Of a stretch of DNA of 64,000 bases, positions 54,730 through 64,000 are shown piece after piece. This stretch comes from Phylloscopus collybita (taxonomy: Eukaryota; Chordata; Aves; Passeriformes; Phylloscopidae), in assembly GCA_027886175.1 (NCBI GenBank), contig JAJNNQ010000137.1:32784001-32848000 (forward strand), written 5' to 3'. Below the pieces are notes generated by a model. The model did no database searches and had not been told where the DNA came from. It worked only from the letters and a program-made list of their open reading frames with translations. Within the stretch, counting starts at the first letter, position 1. Each line of letters starts with the position of its first letter. The position numbers and the translations under genes were made by a program.

Positions 54730-57190
54730 TGCCTGTTACCTCTTGTTCTTTCAATGGGCATTGCTGAGAAGAGTCTGGCTCCATCTTCTCCCTTCCTGTC
54801 CCCCATGAAATATTTTTACTCATTGTTATGATCCACCTTGAACCTTCTCTTCTTCAGGATGAAAATTGCTCTAGTGCTTTAATCATTTTTGTGGTTGTTT
54901 GCTGAACTCACTCTAGTACTCCCATTGGACTGGAGAGCTCAGAACTGGACACAGCAGCGCAGATGAGATCTTACCAATTTTGAGTAGAGACAAAAAGTCT
55001 TCTGCTACCTGCTGGCAATGCCTTCCTAGTGGAACCTAGAAGGCTGTTGGCTTTGCCGTAAGGACACATTGTGGACCCATGTTTAACTTCGTAATCAAGA
55101 CTTTTTTTGTCAAGCTGCTTCCCAGTCTGTACTGTGTACTGGTGCCTGCAGGTGTAGAACTTTGAACTTCCCTTTGGCAAATGTTACAAGGTTCATCTCT
55201 CTCCATTTCTCCAGCCTGTTGAGCTCCCTTTGAATGGAAGTTGATTCAACCATATGCTGTATCAACTTGTTCTTCTCAGTTTTTTATTATTTGCAAGCTT
55301 GCTGAGGATGTCCTCTGACCAATCATCTAGATCATTAATGAAGATGTTAAAGGAGTAGTGGTCCCAGTATCAACCCCTGGGGTATGCCACTAATGACTGG
55401 CTGCCAGCTGGACTTCATTGTAATTGTAAAATCTTTGAGATTGGGAGTCCAGTCAGCTTTCAGTCCACCCCAGTGTTTGTTCATCTAGCTCATATCAGTT
55501 TAATCCATGAGGATATCGTAGGGGAACAGTGCTGAAAGATGGACAGTGAAATCAAGATGGACAATATTCTGTGTTCTTCTCTCCTCTGCCAGGGGAACTG
55601 TCTAACTGTAGAAGGTTATCAGGTTAGTCAATCCTGATTTTCTTTCATAATTGCATAATTTTGACTATTTCAAATCATCTTCTTGTCCTTAACAGGTTTG
55701 GAAAGTATTTCCAAAATTTCTTTATCTTACACCTTCCCTGGCGTCCTCGTGAAATTGGCTGAACTTCAGTTTCTGGATCTTTCTTCTTTTCTCTCTTGAG
55801 TATGAGAGTTGCCTTGGCTTTTCTTTTTTGATGAGGAACCTCTCCAAACAGTTATGACCTTAAAGATATCCAGAATTGCCTTATAATGGCACTAACCCAG
55901 CTCTCAACATTCATGGATGTGTTCCATCTAGTGGACTTTTAGGTCTGTTCAATTTGTGTAAGTGTTTGCTAGACTAATTCACTTGTACCAAAGGTAAGTC
56001 ATGCTTGCTCCTGACTTTCCCATAGGTTTCAGGAACATGAGAATGCCAATGCCAAACTTTGCCACTCAAGTCCAAAGTGAAGGTGCTGTTGAACATCTCT
56101 GCATTTTCTCTGTCCTTAGCCACTATGTTCTCTGCTCCTTTCAGCAGCAGTCCGACATTTTCCCTCATCTTCCTTTTGTTGTTGATATACTTGCAAAAGC
56201 CTTTCTTGTTGTCCTTCATGTCCCTAGCCAGATGCAATATCAGACAGTCTTTGGCTTTCCTGATTTTCACCTTGCATTCTTGGATAGTGTCTTTGTATTC
56301 TTCCTGGGCTGCCTATCCCTGGGGCTTCCTCCCATATGGCTCCTTCATATGTTTGAGTTTTGTCAAGAGCTCCTTTTTCATCTCTTTAGCCTTCCTGCCA
56401 CTCTTGCTTGATGTTCTGCTCACCAGGGCAGATCATTCTTGAACTTGTAGGAGGTGATTTTTGAAAACCAACCAGTTGTCCTGCTGCTAGCAAGTGTCTG
56501 AACAGACCCGAGTCTTCTCTCCTGAGGTCCAGGGCTGTTGTCCTGCTATTTGTTTTGTTCCTTCCTCATACCATCCTGAATTCCATCATCTCATGGTCAT
56601 TGCACTCATGACTGCTCCAGCAGTTCCCATTCCTGGCCATTTTTTCTGATTTGTAAGTGTGATATTAAACAGAGCATCGTCCCTTATTGGCTCCTTAATC
56701 CTCCATGTCAGCAGGCTATTATTGGGGTGCTCTAGAGCACCTGGATTGCTTGTGCTTGCCCTTCCAGCAGTTGCCTGGATGGCTAAATTCTACCATAAAA
56801 ACTGCAGTCTGCAAACACGAGGCTTCTTCCAAGTGTGGAGAAGGCCTCTGTGTTCTACTTCCTCATGATTGAGTGGTCTGTAGTGGACACCCATCACAGT
56901 GCTGTCCATCTTGCTCTGCACACTAGTACTGAGCTGTAAGGTCCCAGCTGACTTGTTGCCCATCCCAAGATAGCTTCATGCATTCCCATCCCTTTCTCAT
57001 GTAAAAGGCAACTCACTCTCCTCTCTGTCCTGGCCCATCATCCCACAAAGAACCTTTATCTGTTGTTGTAGCAGTCCAGTTGTGTGAGCCATCCTGCTAC
57101 ATCTCTGTGGTCCTGATGAGATTTGTAGCCCTGCAATTGTAGTCAAACTTTGTAATTCCTCCTGTTCACCACCCTCCAAATGTTAGTGTA
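54730..57190 (-). mobile_element. Long degraded CR1 LINE with RT and endonuclease pieces
   Basis: From the left, it starts with the CR1 tail (TGTTACCTCTTGTTC and a CAGCCTGTTGAGCTCCCTTTG-like block). Next comes an RT-side peptide at 55974-56270 (minus) with ARDMKDNKKGFCKYINNKRK, a typical CR1 ORF2 string. Near 56850-56900 there is a block whose reverse complement resembles the VGVYYR region of the endonuclease. Most of the RT is missing, so internal deletion has occurred. All frames are short and broken. Right edge approximate. Confidence 0.85.
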
Positions 57191-57504
57191 CAGGTGTGTC
57201 AGAAGTATCCCAGTCATGCTGATTTCACAGAGTAGGTATGAGCTTCCCCTGATATCATTCCTTTCTTTTTTCTATCCATACACTTGAGGTGGTCCCCTTT
57301 TGTTGATTAAAGAACTCTCTTTTCCACATTGGGCTGGCCTTTGTCATCCTGGTGTCCTATTTCCTTACTGGATTGTAGTTTTCTTCCCCCCCATCATTTC
57401 AATTCAAAAGCTCTCCTCACCACATTGGTCAGAGATCCTTTTGCCACTGTTTCACATGGGATTTGGATACAGGGATTCTTATTATGACATGATGACATTA
57501 TGAC

Positions 57505-58480
57505 AGAATCATGGAATGGTTTTGGAAGGGGCTTAAATGATCATCTAGTTTTAATCCCCCTGTCATGGGCAGAGACACTTTCCACTAGACCAGGTTGCTC
57601 AGAGCCCCATCCAACCCGGCTTTGAACACTTTCAGGGATGGAGCAGCCACAGCTTCTCTGAGCTACCTGTTCTCGTGTTTCACCTCCCTCACAGTGAAGA
57701 ATTTCTTCCTTATATCTAATTTAAAGCCTTCAGTTTGGAGCCATTTTCTCTTGTCCTGTCACTAAGGCCTTTGTAAAAAGCCTCTCTCCATCTTTCTTGT
57801 AGGCTCCCTTCAGGTACAGGAAGGCCACAATTAGGTCACCCCAAACCCTTCTCTTTTTCAGGCAGAGCAAACTCAGCTCTCTCAGCCTTCCCTCATAGGA
57901 GAGGTGCTCCATCCCTCTGATCATCTTGGTGGCCTCCTCTGGACTCAGTCCAGCAGGTCCTTCCTGTGCTGGGGACCCCAGAGCTGGATGCAGCACTGCA
58001 GGTGGGGTGTCACCAGAGCAGAGCAGAGCAGAGGGGCAGAATCCCCTCCCTCCCCTGCTGCCCAGGCTGCTTTGGATGCAGCCCAGGACACCTTTGGCTC
58101 TCTGTGCTGTGAGTGCACATGGCCGGGTCATGTCTGACCTCTCCTCCACCAGCACCCCTGAGTCCTTCTCAGCAGGGCTGCTCTCCCTCTGCTCACCCCC
58201 AGCCTGGGTTGATACCAGGGTTTGCCCCCATCCAGGTGCAGCACCTTGCACTTGGCCTTGTTAAACCTCATGAGATTCCCATGGGCCCAGTTCTCAAGCT
58301 TGTCCAGGTCCCTCTGGATGGCATCCCATCCTTCAGGTGTGTCAACTGCACCACTCAGCTCGGTGTCACCTGCAAATGTGCTGAGGGTGCACTTGATGCT
58401 TTTGTTTCTGTCATTAATGAAGATGTTAAGTAACACTGGTCCAAGTACGGACCCCTGAGGGACATCACGTGTCACTTATG
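57505..58480 (-). mobile_element. CR1 LINE, 3' third
   Basis: A CAGAATCATGGAATGG start at the left marks the CR1 3' end. Minus-strand frames 57730-58251 and 58128-58475 encode the ORF2 C-terminal region: a [20 protein letters not shown] block, FAGDTEL in place of [15 protein letters not shown], and a GMEHLSYEGRLRELSLLCLKKRR-type tail. The element is truncated at its 5' side near 58480. It is less decayed than its left neighbour but the catalytic pair is lost. Confidence 0.95.
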
Positions 58481-61400
58481 TCCGTTGGAAAATTACATGC
58501 CTTTGGCCTGGACAAGGTTTCTTGCAAAATTGCATTGTTTAATCTGCCTACAGGAGAAAACTCCAAGAAGCTTTCCTGATGCCCTTCTGGATCCATTGAT
58601 TTATGGTCTGCCAACTTTCTACCTGCTCACCCACTCAGACACAGAAGGTGGTACAGAGAAAGAGGATTAATCAGGATAATCAGGAGTTAGTTGCTATCAG
58701 GGCTTTCTGTGCTAGTCTTCTGGATACATTTCGAAAAAGCAAGGCAGTTCTAACCTGAGCTGTCCCAGCTGCTATTGGGTAATTTCTGAAACTTCACTAC
58801 CTAGGAAGAGAATAATGTGTTGTTTATAAAACTTCTTGTGACTGCTCTTCAAGTAACCTGTGCTGATTAGGACCTTTTGTTCGGTTAGTTGTTTTTCCAT
58901 AGCTCCAATATAAATCAGTTTCTCACCTTGATCCAAATGGGACAGATCACTTGGTGAGGTTGTACTAGCAGTGAATGTGTACTTATGCATGGATGGATTT
59001 CTGGAGCTTATTAACAAAATTTCTTACAACTTATACTACATAATTAAATCAACCAGGAAAATACTAGTACATAGCTATTAAAACTATATACTGCACTAAT
59101 ACTACAGCTCTTTGTGAATTAACTTCTTTAGTTAAGCAGTGAGATCCCTCTGTAAACTTTTTAAATGAATCTTGCACTGAGTAATTTTAGAATAAATTCT
59201 GTAGGGTGGGTTTAGTACAAGAATGTCCTAGGTTAGTGACATATGCTGACTATCGTCTTTGCAAGAATTTTCTGTGAGCAACCAAAAAAAAAAAAAAAGT
59301 GCATCTTCCATCTTAATTGAACCCTTGAAATGTGTGCCTGCAAACCAAATGAAAATGGAAACTAGATGTCTTGTCAGCAAATTGCAAGCTATCAGTCACA
59401 GCTATAGATGAAAGCTAGCACGACCTACATCTGTCGTGTTGATACAATGGCACTGGCATTACAGTTTCATTGTTTAGGTTTAGGGTCAAGCCTGTTGAGA
59501 CCTCTTTTTATTCAGCTTTGAATGTATCCTATTTTCATTAAGTTTTTCAAAGCTGTATGAAAGACTCAGCAGGGCAAGCTGTGGTGATGCTGAACCTATG
59601 TTAGTCTTGCAGCTATCAAACTCTCTCATAGTCACAGATGGTCACTGCGATTGTCCACACCAATCTACCACTGGAGCTGCTATTGAAAGGGCACAAAACT
59701 GATGGTACAAAGGGACGCCTTTTTTCCCGCCAATAAATAAAGCTAGTGTTGCTGTGAGCTGGCATTGTCAGAGGTTTTGTGCAGGAAAAGAATGGTTGTT
59801 GACAAACCAGTTTCCATGCTGAAAAATGCTACTCTTATTCCTAAACTTAGCGATCTTCCTTGGTTGAGTAACTGCTGATAGCAGAGTGGCATTTTGCAAA
59901 CCATTTTCATTGATTATTTGGATGATGGTTGTACTGGGAAGTCTCTTACTGACAGCAGTAAATGTGAGCTTCCTAAAGAGTAGACATGTTTCTGTTTCGT
60001 AGCCCTGTTAGAAAAAAATCTCTTTGACTACACTGTTAAAAACATTGGAGGCCTTAATTACTGCATTTCTGTGTTTAATCCTCAAATGTTAGTGTCCTCA
60101 CATACACTGAAGGAGCTTGGACAGTTGTGTCTTTAAGTAATTTGGTTAACCAAGTACCAAATATCTTGCTTTTCATGCTATCAAAATGGATAGTTTTGGA
60201 GCTAGTAAATAAATCTTCCAAGTCTTTCTTCTTGGAAGTGTGAATGTGCTTTTTGTTCTGTTTCTCTTTAAGCAGAACTGCTTTTCCTATTTTCCTACTG
60301 CCATTTTCCAAGTACCTTTTCTTCCTTTTCAGGGTGGGGTGAAAACCTCTGTACAAATGGCCTGCCTGTTTGTTAACAGACTGGAGAAAAATTTTGTGAG
60401 ATTAAAACAGTTCTTGCCTGAAAGAACAATAAAAAGCAATAAAGATGATTCCTATTGTATGGGATCCTTTGTGGCCTGTGATAAATCCTTTTACCAGTGG
60501 CAAAGGAACCTTTAAAATTCAAGTGACCACAGCAATGAAATAGATGCTTCTTCCTGGATGGGAAGTATCAAGCTTCTGTGGAGACCAGCTGAATGATTCA
60601 CTCCATAACAAAGTACAAAGTAATAGCGAGGTACAGTTTAGAAATTGTACTTTAGTTATTATAGTATGGGGATTGGGGGGTGGGTTTGCCACACACCTTA
60701 TTTCACCAAAGCTGTTCATTGGTTAGCCTCCTGTGCTACAGTGGAGTTTTTTTAGCCCACTAAGGCCCTGAGTAATTTCTGAGTTGCCTTTTGCCTTTGG
60801 AATTTCATAGGTCTCTGAGTACACGAATGTTTGTTTGTTCTGTTCTTCATCTGGCCTGTCAGTCTGTAGCTACATGAAATGTCCTAGGTGTAAGTTATAG
60901 AGGAGTACATTTCTACATGTGAGAGGTAGGGAAACTTTAAATGTACTTAAATTTGCAGTCACAAGAATGAAATACTTCTGTGCCAGAGATGGAAATGAAA
61001 AAAGGAATATTTTTCTGATAAAATCACTTGCAAAGGGATGGATTTGCTTGTCACAGAAAGAAACTTCCAGCTTCCTTCTGGCTTGATAATTCTGTTAACA
61101 AGGGAATCTAAAGAATGAAACTTTTTGCCAGGAAAGTGATGAATTTTGATGATTTTCAGATTTTGCAGGAACCGAAAGGAATTTGACACTGACCTAAAGC
61201 TGAGTCACTTGTGTACCTAGTGCTTCTTAATAACTTCAGTCAATGTGTCCTTGCTTCTGTGATCATGCTTTCTGCTGCCTTGCTTCGTCTCAGCTCTGGT
61301 ATTACTTTCCCATTTCTGCCTTACAGTATACTACATGAAAATAAGTCCTTAAACAAACACAATGTAAATTATTAGAATTTCTCAATAGTGATTTCCTGGA

Positions 61401-64000
61401 AGCTGTGTCCTGTTTGAGGGGTGGTTTCTAGGCTTACGGTTTCCTTTCTCATAGCTAGTCTGTGTTTATTATTATGTCAGTGTAACTTACGCTGTGTATT
61501 TTCCAGGCAGAAGCTTTTCCCTGTTCTTTCTGATGTATCAGGTGTTTGGTAGAATAAGCAATAAATGTGCTTGAGCCAAGCAGTACAGGTTTCACAAATT
61601 GAAAACCTTATGCAAAAACAGTCAGCCCTCTCCAGCCCATGGACTGTGGATCTCTGAGGAATGGGAAACCGAAGTCGTGGGGGTGATGCTCGATTGATGT
61701 GATCCCATAGCCTGGCCCCTCCAATGCAAGGTGGAACCAGCCATAGCTGCTTCAGCACCCTCTGAGCCAGCCAGTCCTGGTACCTCCTGCACCTGCATGA
61801 TACACAGAAGGGCTTTTCTGACTGTGCTTAGTTCTGGGACCCCACCAACTATGGACAACCAACCTGTCAGTGAACTGGTCAGGTTTAATTAATTACTAGT
61901 TTGAGTAATATTGAAAAAGAATTGTTTTGGATTTTCCATAGTCACTGTCAGAACAGAAATAGCACTTCATCCTTCCTTTTCAGCTTCAGTTTAACTTCAC
62001 ATCCAGAAATAAATCAAGATCCTGCCCTGTCAAATGCACCAAGTCAAGCAGAGGATCTTAAAGACAGATCCATGAGTTATGCCAGCACAAGTACTGGCCA
62101 TGTTTCATTTCAAGACATTGTTTTCTGGCTTTGCACACAGAGTCATATTTCTAAGAATAAAGATAGAAGGAAAAATTTTGAAGTGCAATGTGCTCTGCTG
62201 AGGGCATACTTCCTGGTACATCTGGACCAGTTGTACCTTCTGAGTCTGGTTTACAATGCAGCTGTAAGTTAGATAGAACAGCAAATCCCAATAAACTTAA
62301 AAGATCTGAGGGGTCAGGTGTTGTTGTGGGAGTGGTGTTTTCTTTTTAGCCTTACATTGCAATTAAAGGAAAGTCTATCCTATTAGTTATCCTACAGGTG
62401 TTAAGGTATTAAATAAATTGTACTGGCTCCATAAATTATATTGAGGTTTAAGATAACAGCAATATCTGGAAAAAAAAAGGAGAGGATTAACGTTTGGATG
62501 CTTGAAGAAAACTCTTCCTCCTTTGTGAGGAATTACTACTTTGCACTTCAGGGAAAAGCAAATGTTTACACTGCAAAATCAAACACATTTACATTGTCCC
62601 AGTGTCATAGAAATATTATACCAATTATCTGCTTAAATGCTCAAAATCACCTGGTTTGTACTTCCTTACTAGTGGTTTAAAATGTTACTTTCTTATCTGA
62701 TGCCATTTCTTTTAGAAGTTGCTTATAAAATCAAGTATGTGATTCCACACATAGCAGACTTGCTTCTAGATGTTCATGCACCCCAAAACAGTATACGATT
62801 TTTTACCTTACCTGATGGTATATCTGGAAGCACCTGCATGCCCTTTAGAAAGGTATCAAGTTTTATGCCAATTAAAACTTCTGGCAAGTGTTCTGTTTGC
62901 TGATTATTACTATTGCCATTTCCTTCATGACACCAATTTCAAATAACCTGTCCTACATTATGACTTTTCTTCAGAAGAGGAGAGATTTTACGCCAGGTAA
63001 TTGTAATCACCCGTACCACTTTCATACTGTCTACAAGCCTGAGGGATGTTTTAGCATTCCAGCCTAGCCAGGAGTATACAAGATCCTAGACTTCATAGCT
63101 TGGGGCTCTAGCTACACGAGAGCTTTCAATGTGAGGACACTTGGGAGCTCTGCAGCCAGAAACTGGGAAGCCAAACCTGTAGATAACAGGTTTATATTTT
63201 TTGTTCAGGTATTTCTTCTGGGAAATACTTGCAGAGTTGCTCAGCTCCAATGGGACTGAAATGCAGTGCAGCCAGGGTACTGCGTATCATTGCAAGCCTC
63301 AGCCTACAATTTATTTTAACTGCTAGGACCATTTTTCACTGGTCTTTAATGCTTCCCTTCTTTCATGTTGTCCCCTCTTGCCTTCCATGTCTCAAAGGTG
63401 ACTGTTGCTTCCCTTTTGCCTGAGGAATGCTGGCTGTCTCACCTCTGAGCTCCTCTGCCTAAATTCTTAATCAAAGAGTCTGCGGCGTGAGAAAAAGCGT
63501 ACTGCCTCTGCATCTCCTCTTCAGTGCCAAGAGCACTGAATTGATGTTTGTCTTTCTGTGGTGGATGGACCTTGCCCACTCTGTGTCTCTTTGGCCACAG
63601 AGGGGTTAAGTGTCTTAGTTTTAAATGCCTTCCTGTTGTTTTGGGGTATCTGCTATTTGGGGTAACTGGTGTTTCCACCAGTTAGACAAATTGCTGCTAC
63701 TTTTAAAGCTTCTTTCCTTCCATCCCTTAACTTCCTTTCAAAAATATGCAAAAAATAAATGCAAATATTTTGTATATTGCTGTTGTTATCAATGCAAGCC
63801 TTTCAAGACATTCTCTTGAGGGAAATTAGCAACACCTTATTCATCAGTGTACTTGACAGTAGTCTCACTGGCATGGGATATGGGGAGTGGGAAACTGCAT
63901 GTTTTGTAAGTGGTTTATATCAGGAAAAACTGGAATTTGCTTTTGACTCTTTAGGCATATAATTCCTGCATAAATTGCTTGTTAAGTTAAATGATTAATT
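58481..64000 (+). other. SRGAP1: SRGAP1 intron 1, distal part in window
   Basis: No second exon is found: I saw no in-frame continuation that would follow the split codon with a good acceptor. Contains an A15 tract at 59284-59298 and otherwise unrecognised sequence. The intron continues past the window. Confidence 0.6.

Noticed and set aside
57730..58475. Minus-strand reverse-transcriptase-like frames as a domesticated gene
   Set aside because: They are two overlapping broken frames of an ordinary CR1, with the catalytic aspartate pair altered.
1..64000. CRISPR arrays, tRNA or rRNA genes
   Set aside because: No regularly spaced repeats with unique spacers, and no cloverleaf or rRNA-like sequence was seen; a covariance-model scan would be needed to exclude small RNAs.

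Overview
The window looks like nuclear DNA of a bird; the species cannot be named from it. The evidence is: at least seven CR1-type LINE fragments, several with the avian CR1 3' end; two old bird-type LTR remnants; a complete LTR retrovirus with a lysine-type primer site; and a vertebrate first exon in a large CpG island whose peptide matches the N terminus of SRGAP1.

Layout. Positions 466-7222 hold a 6.76 kb endogenous retrovirus on the + strand, flanked by a 5-bp target duplication (ATGGT). Its two 647-bp LTRs read as identical base for base. It has a primer binding site, an open gag (673 aa), an open protease-RT-RNase H-integrase frame (1042 aa), a polypurine tract and no env. Positions 7228-35130 are mostly unannotated intergenic sequence. 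This stretch contains two older LTRs on the minus strand (about 9676-10215 and from 10755), four short CR1 pieces, simple repeats, an 83-bp dispersed repeat pair and an AT-rich palindrome. Positions 35130-36780 are a CpG island holding the promoter, 5' UTR and first coding exon (36374-36440) of SRGAP1. From 36441 to the end lies intron 1, carrying three long degraded CR1 copies on the minus strand (about 46140-47370, 54730-57190 and 57505-58480), homopolymer tracts and otherwise unannotated intronic DNA.

The retrovirus is the most interesting object. It is young, with identical LTRs and open frames. It appears to be an ERV-L-like (class III) element. Gag and pol are in the same frame, separated by one UAG with a stem-loop 9 nt downstream, which points to stop-codon readthrough. 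Gag has an unusual multi-pass hydrophobic N terminus and no zinc knuckle. A perfect 15-bp hairpin starts at the base after the pol stop. Together these suggest an env-less, possibly intracellular element that was recently mobile. Any effect on SRGAP1, 29 kb downstream on the same strand, is speculation.
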